Part shown: positions 36,698 through 47,727 of the stretch, piece by piece
Layout of the letters: each line of letters begins with the position of its first letter
Numbering within the stretch: position 1 is the stretch's first letter
NCBI RefSeq assembly: GCF_028769735.1
Contig: NC_088170.1
Coordinates: 66,255,085 to 66,319,084, forward strand
Direction: 5' to 3'
Source: Zonotrichia leucophrys gambelii
Taxonomy: Eukaryota; Chordata; Aves; Passeriformes; Passerellidae
DNA length: 64,000 bases
Notes under the pieces: model-generated
What the model was told of the DNA's origin: nothing
Databases searched by the model: none
The model's input: only the letters and a program-made list of their open reading frames with translations
Position numbers and translations under genes: made by a program

Positions 36698-37436
36698 GAA
36701 TCACAGAATCACAGAAATTCTAGGTTGGAAGAGACCTTTAAGATCATCGAGTCCAACCCATGTTCTAACACCTCAACTAGATCATGGCACCAAGTGCCAC
36801 ATCCAGTCTTTTTTTAAACTCTTCGAGGGATGGTGACTCTACCACCTCCCTGGGTAGATGATTCCAGTATTTGACCACTCTTTCTGTAAAATACTTCCTC
36901 CTTAATGCTAGCCTGTATCTCCCTTGGCGCAGCTTGAGACTGTGTCCTCTTGTTCTGTCTCTTGTTGCCTGGAGAAAGAGACCGACCCCCAGCTCACCAC
37001 AGCCACCCTTCAGGAAGCTGAAGAGAGTGATAAGGTCACCCCTGAGTCTCCTTTTCTCCAGGCTGAACAACCCCAGCTCCCTCAGTCGTTCCTCATATGG
37101 CTTGTGCTCCAAGCCCCTCACCAGCCTCGCTGCTCTCCTCTGGACACGCTCAAGCATCTCAACGTCCCTCCTAAAGTGAGGGACCCAGAACTGGATGCAA
37201 TACTCCAGGTGAGGCCTCACCAGTGCTGAGTACAGGGGCAGAATGACCTCCCTGCTCCTGCTGGCCACACCGTTCCTGATACTGGCCAGGATGCCATTGG
37301 CCTTCTTGGCCACCTGGGCACACTGCTGGCTCATGTTCAGCCAACTGCCAACAGCACCCCCAGGTCCCTTTCTGCCTGAGCACTGTCCAGCCACACCGTT
37401 CCTAGCTTGTATCGTTGCAGGGGGTTATTGTGGCCA
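36698..37436 (-). mobile_element. CR1 LINE, antisense, 5'-truncated (about 740 bp)
   Basis: On the minus strand the element ends with the CR1 3' terminus (TAGAATTTCTGTGATTCTGTG repeats at the low-coordinate end). It contains the familiar GTTGGACTCGATGATCTTAAA and CTTCCAACCTAGAA motifs. Its 5' limit, near 37436, is the usual block with TGGCCACAATAACCCC. It belongs to the same subfamily as the sense copy at 37582-37846. The long intact ORF within it is described separately. Confidence 0.93.
36777..37394 (-). pseudogene. C-terminal remnant of CR1 ORF2 (reverse transcriptase protein)
   Basis: An unbroken frame of 205 codons shows the typical end of the CR1 endonuclease/reverse-transcriptase polyprotein: [39 protein letters not shown], an [14 protein letters not shown] segment, [14 protein letters not shown], and [20 protein letters not shown]. 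The endonuclease and the reverse-transcriptase catalytic part are missing because the insertion is 5'-truncated, so it is not a working enzyme. The intact frame indicates a fairly young insertion. Confidence 0.9.
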
Positions 37437-37581
37437 ATTGAAGGTGTTCTCTCTGCCAGCTCAAGTGCACACTGCACATGGAATTGGTGTTAGAGCAATC
37501 ACTCTGCAAGATAGGATTGACCTGTTCATTTGGACTTAGGGTGCTCTGAAGACCTCAGGGGTTTTGTAGCTTTTAAGCCAG
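37437..37581. other. Spacer between two CR1 copies in opposite orientation
   Basis: About 145 bp of non-CR1 sequence, presumably original intron, separating the 5' ends of the two CR1 elements. Confidence 0.5.
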
Positions 37582-37846
37582 GTATACAGGCTAGAATTAA
37601 GGAGGAAGTATTTTACAGAAAGATACAGGCTAGAATTAAGGAGGAAGTATTTTACAGAAAGAGTGGTCAAATACTGGAATCATCTACCCAGGGAGGTGGT
37701 AGAGTCGCCATCCCTTGAAGAGTTTAAAAAAAGTCTGGATGTGGCACTTGGTGCCATGATCCAGTTGAGGTTTTGGAACATGGGTTGGACTCGATGATCT
37801 TAAAGGTCTCTTCCAACCTAGAATTTCTGTGATTCTGTGATTCTGT
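37582..37846 (+). mobile_element. CR1 LINE 3' fragment, sense, with internal 39-bp duplication
   Basis: It ends GAATTTCTGTGATTCTGTGA plus TTCTGT, the CR1 3' repeats, and reads GGGTTGGACTCGATGATCTT before that. Its sequence is close to the reverse complement of the antisense copy at 36698-36920. The first 78 bases are a direct duplication of a 39-bp unit (ATACAGGCTAGAATTAAGGA...), copies 37584-37622 and 37623-37661. Confidence 0.93.
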
Positions 37847-40269
37847 ATCACCCTGATTCCACAGTTGAAACTGTACATCCTTGGGGAGTGAAAGCTGTGT
37901 GCTGCAGTTGGTATTTTTCCCTCCCTTCCCACTGTGTGTGTGCTAGTTGGTTTTGTTGTTTGTTTGGTGTGTTGGTTTTTCTTTGTTTAACAGAAATTTT
38001 TTGTCTGGCACTTTTGTGCTTTCTGAACAGTATCACAATCTGGATGCTCCACTCCTATGGCACATGAGCCACAGGACTGTCATATTCTAATGCAGATATC
38101 AATGAAGTGTAAGTGTAGGAAAAACAGTCTCCTTATTTCCCTGTGGTTTAATTCATCATTGAAAAACAGCTTTCTATTAAAGGAGACATTAAAAATCAAA
38201 TGTCTTTTTCTTAGCATTTATGTTATAGTGGTACAAGTGTTGGCTGCACCTTCCCTTCCTTGCAGGCATTAGTTACATCTGAACATGGAGTGGACAAATT
38301 TCTTTCTGCCTGTTATTTTTTCAAAAGAAAATAGCAAAGTCCTGTAAATTTTGTGGGCAAATCAGATCACACAAAACTTTCTGCATTTATTGACTGGGAA
38401 ATATTTTTATTCCCTGGAAACTGAAGGGGAAATTGGTTGTTTTTTCTTTTCCTTGTTTTTAGATGAGACCTTTTTTTGTGAGATGTACCTAATATACCAA
38501 GCAAGGTTAATATCTAACATTTGGAGAGGAGCATGAGTGTGAACAGGCAAGTTTCACCATATTGCTATGTGCTAATTTTCCCCCCAAAATATTTTGACTA
38601 CAGGGCACTCTTCAAACCCTTTTTTGTCTTCATTTAGTCAGAAGTATCTTACAGAGGTTAAGGCTGAGTTTCAGGCTTCCTTTTTAGAAATAAATCCTTC
38701 AAAGTCTTAATAATTTTGGTTTACTGATTCCTGTCACAGAATGGAAGTGAAGCTTTTGTTGCTAAACCTCATTTCTGAGTGGGAAATAGCAGGAGTCTGA
38801 AGGACATGGTTATAATGCAGTTCACAGGTCTCAACTGGAATGTGAGAAGTTGCCTTGATCTGAGACTTCCTCTTGCTGATAGAAAAGGAAATAGTGTTTG
38901 TGCTAATGAAGGGACTTTGGTAACTTGAATATGCTGTGATCTCTCCTAGAGAAATATTTTCTGTTTCATGTAAAGTCCCATTGTTTGGATTGGTGGAACA
39001 ATTCCTCATCGCTTTCAAGTGTTGGGTGTTCCTGGGATGTTTCCAGGGCTCCCCAGTGTGCAATCCACTGCTGATTTCAGGCACTGCACTTTGCTGTGTG
39101 ATGTATAAATGGCTGCACCATTGCTCTGTGTCCTAATTTTTCTCCTTCTATAAAGAAAAAACCTGACTAATCCTTTCCTTTTTCTGATGCCAGCTGTACG
39201 TTGAAAAGACTTTTAAAATGTTTGGAAAAATTTCCCCATCTATGCTGCAGCTGCATCAAGTCTTGAAGCCACCATGTCACATCACTGGGTGAAAGAAAAT
39301 GTTGTGTTCACAGAGTGCAGTGTGGATCACATATGGCACAAATCAAAGATATGTTTTTGTCAATTCTGTGCCGTGAATTAGTACTCTGGCTAGGTTTTGA
39401 AAAACGTGGGATGAATGCTAGTCTGGAGCTTGCCAAATCTATAGATGAAAAAGAAAATAAGCTACACAGACTCCAATTCCCACTACTATTTAGTTTATAG
39501 GCATTGGAATGACCTTCTAATCTGTGCAGTGATAATTGCCTGTTTTACATAATGTGTAAAGCTTTGCAGAGGAGTATTTGTAGTGATGGAACATGTATTA
39601 AAAATCATTGTCTGGCAACTAATAAGAATGTAAAGCCATTCTATAAATAGTGCAGATAAGCTCTAAAAGGAGGAATGAGCAAATATACTTAGGCAAATCA
39701 AAAGACAGCTGTGCTGGGCCTGGGCTGGGCATTTAACACAGCAGTGGCTCATGAGCTGTGTCCATGCTGGCAGGGATGGGCAGAGGGAGGCTGGGAGTTC
39801 CACATTCCTCTGTATTTCAGCAGTTTTGCCAGGCTAGATCAAACCTTGGGTAGAACATAACTTGGAGGTAGGAGTGCATCTCCCAGATAGTTGAACCTGG
39901 AAGGAATCCAGCTGTGCATACTTGCAAGTCTCTTCCCAGCACAAAGTGGAGAGCAGTACATAGAGATGAGCTGGAGCTTTGCTCCAAAGTGCTCTTCCAA
40001 TTTAGACTAAAATGTTATTTATAGAATTGTGTGGAACATCAGTAGTCTTTTATCCCAGATTTATGATCTTGGCATTGGATAGAATAGCCTAATGAGGTTT
40101 TTCTTGGAAATAAATGGAATTTCTGGTAGGCTTGATATTTCAGGGGCAGAGGGGGATCGAGGGATTATACACTAAAGCACTGAAGACTGACATTTATAAC
40201 TTGGGTTTTTATATTCTCTGCATTTTGAGATTAAGTGTTAACTTAGTGGCAGAGTTTCTGTTTGCCCAC
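37847..40269 (+). other. USP6NL intron segment, nothing recognised
   Basis: A+T-rich intron. No exon, RNA gene or repeat that I can support. Confidence 0.5.
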
Positions 40270-41075
40270 TGTCCTGGGCTTACTTGGCAAGGTTTTGGTA
40301 GCTGGGGCTGCAGAGGTGGCCAGGGTGAGAAGAGTCCAGGGTCTGCCCCGGGCTGGACACAGCCAGACACAGCTTGCTCCAAAACAGGCCCATCCTGGGC
40401 CAAAGCTGAGCTCACCACTGAAGCTGGTGACACCTCTGAGATAAGATAGTTCAGAAATGTGCAGCAGTTGCGAAGAAGAGAGAGATAAAAATATAGTGGG
40501 AATTAACTCTGCGGGCCCCAAGGCCAGTGGAGGAGCAGGATGATGTGTTTCAGCACCAGAGCAGAGTCACTGGCAGCTCTGGGGAAAACCATGGTGAGGC
40601 AGCTCATGGTGCCCCTGCAGCCCATGGAGGTCCATGGAGGGAGCAGAGATCCACCTGCAGCCCCTGGAGAGCCCTTGCTGAAGCAGGATCCTGGCAGAAA
40701 CCATGGCCCTGGAAGAGGAGCCCACACCAGGAACAGATTTTCTGGCAGGAACAGCAGCTTGTGGGAAAGGCCCCTCTGGAACAGCTTGTGAAGGATTGCA
40801 TCCCTTTGGAGGGACCCTGTGCTGGAGCATGGGAAGAGAGTCAGGATTAAGGAGCAGCAAAACCCAAGTGTTATGGGCTGACCTGTACTGTTTTTAATTG
40901 CCAGTAAATTAGTTTTCCCAAGCCAAGTAGGTTTTTCTCATGAGTGTAATTGGTGAGTGGTCTCCCTGTTTATCTTGATCCATGAGCTTTGTCTTTTGTT
41001 TTCTCCCAGTTAAGTAGGAGGAGTGAGAGCAGGTCAGTGGGCACCTGGCAGCCAGCCAAGGGTTAACCCTCTACA
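40270..41075 (+). mobile_element. Solo LTR, sense, avian ERVL-like family
   Basis: The element opens TGTCCTGGGCTTACTTGGC and AAGGTTTTGGTAGCTGGGGC. It contains the repeated CCCATGGAGG / GCTGGAGCA / CTGCAGCCC motifs typical of this avian LTR and closes GGGCACCTGGCAGCCAGCC followed by AAGGGTTAACCCTCTACA. A degenerate polyadenylation signal (TTGCCAGTAAATTAG) lies about 160 bases before the end. Its reverse-complement relative is the split copy at 60452-61576. No target-site duplication is clear, and there is no retroviral coding sequence beside it. Confidence 0.8.
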
Positions 41076-44000
41076 GCAATGCTGAGGATGTGCACAAACT
41101 TCAACTTTGCAGCTCTGTTCCTGTGAGTTCTTCGCTGGAGCTGCCAGTGATGGCAGCAGGAGCAAATTCAGCAGCTGGGCTTTTCTTTTCTGTCATTGCA
41201 CTCACATGATCCTGTTTACCAGCTCTGCCCAGAGCAGCAACTTCCAGCAGAGCAGGAGACAAAGAGCAGTGATGTGGTCAACAAGCACTGTAAATCCGGG
41301 GCTGGATATCTGAATTACATCCTCCTGTCTTTTCCTTTCTGCTCTCTTAATGTACTCCTAGGTAAAATCTGTCTGTGTTAAAAAAAACAAAAAAAAGTAG
41401 TTAATAAGCTTTGTATAATTGGTTTTGAAACAGTATTGACTGGCAGGCCAGTTTCGGAGCAATTTTGGCTGGTAAGTGTTAGAATCTAAAGTCATTGCTA
41501 CCATTAGGAAAAATCAACAAATTATCCCTTGCACCCTAGCTGTGATATAATTTCATGATATGGGGAGCTTGGAGAAGAGATAATCAAATAAGGCTAATGA
41601 GAATGCACTTGAATGTGAGGTGGTTGCAGGTGGACAAGGGACACAAAATTTATGTGACATATCTGAATCATTCCTGCTGCTGTTGAATTGCTATTTAATA
41701 GTTTGGTCTGGGCTTTGTTTATTTGACTGAGCTGCCTTGGCAATTTCTGATTCCTTTTTCATTTACAACTTTTCTATGGTATTTTTTATTTTTTCCTCTC
41801 AAACCTATTTTTACCTGACTTTTATCTATCATCAGTTGAGTTAATAGATTTCTGATTAGTGGAAAAACTTTTGTTTCCAATTAAAAACTAAAAAAAAAAA
41901 ACCAACTTAGAGCTTCTTATTTGGGAATAATTTATTTTAATACAAAGACATTAAAAATGGCTCTAACATGAAAACTATTGCAGCTATTTTATAATTTTAA
42001 ATTATTTTTTTCCTCCACAGTTAAAAAAACCTGCAGATGAACTTGTTTCCCAAGCATTCTTTTTCATTCTGAGCCAAATATAAAAAGCCCTTCAATTAAA
42101 ATTTGGCTAAATCCTGCAGTCCCATGTGAAAAGCTGTAAATATTTGGTATTCTATTTATATGAGCTAAGAAGCTTGAACTTAAAATGCTGCTGGCTGAAT
42201 GATGTATCAGGGAACTGTCTGATACTGGACCAGTAATGACATCCCAGTTTCACTGAGGTGTAAGAATAAGAAATTTGCCTTGCTTGTCCTGAAGTGTTCA
42301 CCAAGCAGATGCATCTGATGGTCACATCATTCCAGTGGCTTGTAAATATGGCATTTCCCTGTGTCATATCCTTATATCCTTAAAACTTGGTGTTACCTAA
42401 AAGGTGGCTATAAAGTTTTTTAAAATAAGCTAATTTATACCTTATTTGTATTATTTTTGTGCTGCTAAGTCTCAGTTGTGTGTTTTGCTGTTATTTACTG
42501 TTCATACACCCTTCACACTTAGGGTATAGCCTATTCTCCATTTTTTTCCTATTTTTTCTTCATCCTATTAAATGTGCAGTTGTTTTGCATCCATATTTTG
42601 CCTCTATGAGTTTTCCTTTAAGCTTTTGATTTTTTTACTTTTTTTTCTGTCATTTCAGCATTGCTTGTGTAAGCAGAGAGCTCCCAAACAGTGCTGATGT
42701 AATATACAGGTGTGAAGGAGGAAAACAGGTGCAAGGTGGTGGGAAGATTGGTACTCAGATTTGATGGAATGTTGTAATCCCATACCCCTTACTGATGGTG
42801 ATTTCTGCATGCTTTAACTTGACAGCTAATTCTATTCTAGCAATTTGGTACATCATCCTCTTAAAATGTCATTGCTTCGCTAAAACATCACACTTCCTCC
42901 CCCCTGCTTTCTGTATCCTCTTATTGTGTGCGTTTGTTCTGTCATTAGGTGTGAGCTGTGAATTCTCACCCCCTGCTTGTCGAGTCTGGGAGGTGTTACA
43001 TCCCCGGAGCAGTGACACAGGGCACTGCCCTGCTGTGTGTCAGGGTGGGTGAGGGCTGCAGTGTCTGAGCTGGGCAGTGCTTGGGCTGCCCTTCCTCAGC
43101 CCTGGAGCTCTGGGTGCTGCAGCCTTCACCTGCATCCCCATCTGTGCCTCTCAAACAGGGGACAGCCTCTCGTTGCATCCCCACCAAAGGTTTTTATTTA
43201 GTAAAGGCTGATTAGCTGAGTTTCAAATCCATATATTTGTTTTGTGCATTTGCTTAAAATCCTGTCTGTTTATCTGAGAACAAGTGCCTGAGTCTTTGTG
43301 GAGCTGGTGATTCAGTGAAACACCACCTGGGCTCAGCAGCACCTGAAGGATGATGGCTGTTTGTGATACTGTTTTAATTGAGAGAGAACTTCCCCAGGGT
43401 GTGCAGCTGACTCATTTTTCAGAGAAACCTGTCATCAGTGTGTCTGAGGTGGCCTGACTGCTACCCTGGGATTGAGCAGCCTCTTGTACCTCAGTACAAA
43501 GTACTCTCTGATGCTTTTGTTTTTCTACATTTACAGCACATGATATCACAACAATGTGAACCACTGGTTCCTGTTGTCAGTGCTTAGGCTTTGTGTGCTC
43601 TTCCAAAACAGTGGGTGGTGGCAAATAGAGTATGTGTGAGTAATTTTATAGTGTTTAATCGTTCCACCCCTGGATTTTTCTCTGCCAAGGAATAAAGTGA
43701 GCTAGAGAAGGAGAAAGTGTAGAAATTCTGCTCATTATTTAAGCAGAGTAAGGTTCATGCTGGTGACTAATGCACACTAAAAGCTGTTGTCTTTAGTGTG
43801 GACTATAGTAAAACAAATTGAAGTTGAAAATTATATTTCTTCTTTTTCCCCAGCCTTGAGAGATTGAGTTGTTTGTAAATTCTTTCAAGAACTTGCTGTC
43901 ACAACAAGGAGTTTGTTGTTAAATTGAATGGTTTCAGAAAGCTCTAAAACAGGAGAAATATTTGGTTGTTTTCATTCACTTTCAGACTTGTGTGATAGAT

Positions 44001-47000
44001 GACAACTGTACATCTGCTGAAGAGGGAAGAGTTGATGAAAGGCTGTTGGATTTTCAGCCAGTTTGAAGCCCTTGGAGTGATAGTTTTTAATCCTTCCAAA
44101 ATGTTGTAACTGAAGGAACATTCACTGAGTTCATCCTCTTTGTTTCCCATCCTTAGCTTGACCTTTCAGGAAAATGTGTACAGAGATGGTTTTGGTTTGC
44201 TGCATTACAGTTCCTTGCTTCAACAACAGGCTTTGGCTTTGGTTGTAGTAACATTAGAAATGCAAAGCTGTCATTTTAACATGTATTGAAGAAATGTTTT
44301 CAGCTGTAAGAGGAGCCACAAGTCATAACCAAAATTCGTTTTTCCCTTGCAAGTAATTTTGAGTTTAACTTCACTGATGAAAACTTCACTGATGAATTTG
44401 CAGAATTTCCATGTGAGGTCAGTAGATTTCAAAATGAGTGTTGCCCCTCCCTCATGGGAAGGTTTCCTGCCTGACCATTCTACCTTTCCAAGTCAAAAAA
44501 AAGGATTTAAAGGCCAGATAGGCTCATGTAGAGCTTTGACATCTAAGTTTTCTCTCTGCAGCTCAGGTTTTAGAGCTCAAAGCTGTTGTCCTGTGGGGGT
44601 TGTTTGGCTCATGCCTGGATAACCAGTCAGCCCTGTTGCTCCTGGTCCATCTGAGCTGCACAAATGAGAACTTGAACCCTCCCCAAAGTGCTGAATATCT
44701 TAATTGCACGTCTGGAGGCACAGCAGACAGTGGGTGGGTGTGTGTTTAAATCCCAGCTGGTGCTGTTCCTCCTTCTCTCTGGTGCAGAGAGCAGCTCATG
44801 CCTGCCCTAGGGCAGGTTCTGCAGTGGCTCTGCTTTTCCCAGGGACAGGATCCTGTTTGCCAGGTGCAGGCTCAGCCAAGCTGTGACTCTTGCTGGGGGT
44901 TTGATTCTGTGGGGGATGTGAAATTCACAGAGGCTGAGAGGGATCTGTTGGGAATGAAATAGGTTATATGGGCTGGACTGGAATCCATGAAAGGCTTCAT
45001 TTGTTTATTGTCCTAGAGCTAATGCTGATAAACTGGAACAGGGATTTCCAAAGTACTGCATCAGTGTTTGTATTAGATGATGCAGACTTTCTCAGTTCAG
45101 TGAGTTTCAAACTGCCTTCGTAAAATTTCAGGTACTTTTCTGCTGAGATATGAGAATCTGTGACAAATAGATTTTTCTGGGTTATGGGTGGTTTTCTTTG
45201 GTTTGGCTTTTTTCTTTAACACAGTGTAGTGGTTTTAAAGCAGATCATCATTAGTAGGTTCAGTGCATTATTGACTTCAGCATAAACAAATGGATTTTTT
45301 TCTTGATGGCTGTGTATAAGGCTTAAATTAGAATTAACATCATGTTTGTTTTGCAGTAGGAACTTGTTAAGGTGTTCACAGCATGTGTTTGCAGTTCATT
45401 TTGCATCAGTACTGAAATAAAAGTGCTGATTTTGGGAGAAGTAGCATTGAAAGCTTCGTGGTGGGTTTGTATTACTGAAGTACCTCAGTGCTTATCTTGT
45501 TCTAAGCCAATAAAAAGAAAGTGTTACTGATATGCCTGTTAATGCACTGATTATTAAAGTTATTGTTTCTGTGCAACAACAGTATAAATTAACAATTATC
45601 ATTTTACATCAACACTGGATATTTGTTGAATGTTTTCAGAATATCCAAAGAATGAGCCAAATGCTGCCTCTTGCTGTGATCTCTTACTTGAAGGTGATTT
45701 ATAACCTCTTTGGAAAATTCTGTTCTGACTCTGTATTGTCCTTTAAAATCAAATATTCAAACAAATGCCTTTTCATTTTCATTTTGTGGTCTTTTTCTAC
45801 TACAGCTTTATGTCTGCCTCTCAGTGGTGCTGACATTTCAGTATTGTCTGTAATTAACTGGAGTCAAAGGTTGGGGAAAAAAACCAAGACATTGTTTTGG
45901 CACACTCTCCTAAGTTTTAAGGATACATTACATCTAAAATCTAATTTGGTGTTTCCTCTAGCAAAAAAACAAAAATAAAAGTGACGGATCTAACGTAGGC
46001 AGAAGGTTTTTCTTACTGGTACAGTGTTCTGTAGATACACAATCAGAAAGTGTGTGATCTTTTTTCTTCCCCTTTCTCCCTACTTTTGGGTTGTTTTATC
46101 CAAACTCTGAAGTTGTTCTGTATTGACAAAGGTTTTAACTGATGCAAACTAGGTGAGGCAAACAGATTCATACTGGTATTGCTGATTACAGCATGAATGG
46201 AACCTGGTTGTGGTTTGGTGGGTATGGCACTGGGATTGTTGCAGCTGCTCTGCTGAGGCTGGGACCAGGACACAGGACAGCCTTGGAGCCCTAATTCCTG
46301 TTTTGCATGGGAAATGCCAGGGCTGTTTACTTTGTTTTGTTTACCAGTCCTCAGTCAGTGAAACTGAAAACAACAGAATCTTCTTGTCTACCACTAACTT
46401 CCTTTTCTCATGGCAGAGATGAAGAAACTTCCCCCATTTCTGCTGCCATTTGACAAACTTGTTAACCTTTCATCTGGTTGTCTCTTACTCCTCCAGCCTT
46501 TCCTATAACCACTTTATAAACATTAAAAACATGGATCTACTGCTGCCTGACACTTAAAATGATTTCAGATGTTCAGAGGGGATTTCAGCACTTCTTTCCC
46601 TGTCTTAAATGTCATTTTAATTTTTAAGTTAATGACAGATATTGCCAGTTATTCAGCTCCATGCTGTGTAGACATGACTGATACAAGAGGGCAGGTATCT
46701 AAATTTGCCTTGATGTCTTCCTGTGGACTTACTCAAGCTTATAACAGAGCCACCAAGAGAAGGTTTAGTGTCACATGAGCTTCTTGGTGCCATTCAGACT
46801 TTTCAGAGGATTCCCTTAGAGGATCCTATTTGTACTTAAGGTGTTATTACTGCAGTTAAAATGTTTATCTGCTCAAAGATGAATAGCTCAGAGACAGAGT
46901 AATTGAAGAAAGCTGTTCAGCAATGGTGAACTGCGCTCTAGTGTGTAACTCAGTATTTTTATTTTTTTGTGAAATGCTTTAAGTATGTTAGGATTATAGT

Positions 47001-47182
47001 TAAAGTTGAACAGAAGGGCCTTGCAGCTCCTCTCACTGTTTCTGTGCTTTTTGGTTGTTCCTTCAGTGTATCCCAGTGGTAGATGGAGGGATGCCCAAGA
47101 TCCACACTCTGGTGTGGATCACAGCAGTCTGTCGAGCAGCCTGTACTAACTGGTGGAGCTTGTGTAACGTGCTCTTGCTGGA
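41076..47182 (+). other. USP6NL intron segment, nothing recognised
   Basis: About 6 kb of A+T-rich intron. No exon, RNA gene or mobile element that I can support. Confidence 0.45.
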
Positions 47183-47727
47183 TGTCTTGGTTTGAAAAGG
47201 CAGGTGTTTGTTAAGGAAGGCAGGAGCCTTCCTTGAAATGGAAAATGACAGAATTAGAATATGACCTGGCACTCTGTGGGTCAGGGTGTTGGCAGCTGTC
47301 CCATTAAATGGTGGCTCAGCCCTCCTGCAGTGCCGGCTGTGGTTCTGTTGGAGCAGGGATCCTGTACAAGGGTGGAGTTTTCCTCTGAAGGTTCAGTGCT
47401 GCTGTAGATGGGCCTGGTCTTCTTCTGGGAATGCAGTGGAGAAGAAAGCTGCTCTCCAGGGAATCCAGTGGGAAAAGGCTGCTTCTCTGTCAGATTGTAT
47501 CCAGGTAGGAATGCTTGGCTCCTCCCCCTGGGCGGAGCATCTCCCAGTGGGATGATGGAATTTTATCAGCCATGCAGGGACACTCAATGGCCAGTTAACA
47601 GAAGATATTTCCCTGAGGGAGGACTGGTTGTGGAAGAGATAAAGAAAAACTGCCCAATAAACAGATGATAACTGCTCCCCCCTCAACAGATTGCAAATAG
47701 AATACACACATCTTCCAACTCAGGACA
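47183..47727 (+). mobile_element. Solo LTR, sense, with 5-bp target-site duplication CTGGA
   Basis: It starts TGTCTTGGTTTGAAAAGGCA, continues with the GGTGTTTGTTAAGGAAGGCA and CAGGAGCCTTCCTTG motifs typical of a common songbird LTR, and ends AACTCAGGACA. A CCCAATAAACAG polyadenylation signal lies about 70 bases before the end. CTGGA occurs immediately before (47178-47182) and after (47728-47732). Length is 545 bp, with no internal retroviral region, so it is a solo LTR. Confidence 0.88.

Noticed and set aside
36777..37394. 205-codon ORF as a functional host gene
   Set aside because: It is the C-terminal end of CR1 ORF2 and lacks the endonuclease and reverse-transcriptase catalytic regions.
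36698..37846. Single CR1 insertion inverted by twin priming
   Set aside because: Both halves contain the same CR1 3' end, which twin priming would not produce. Two independent insertions fit better.
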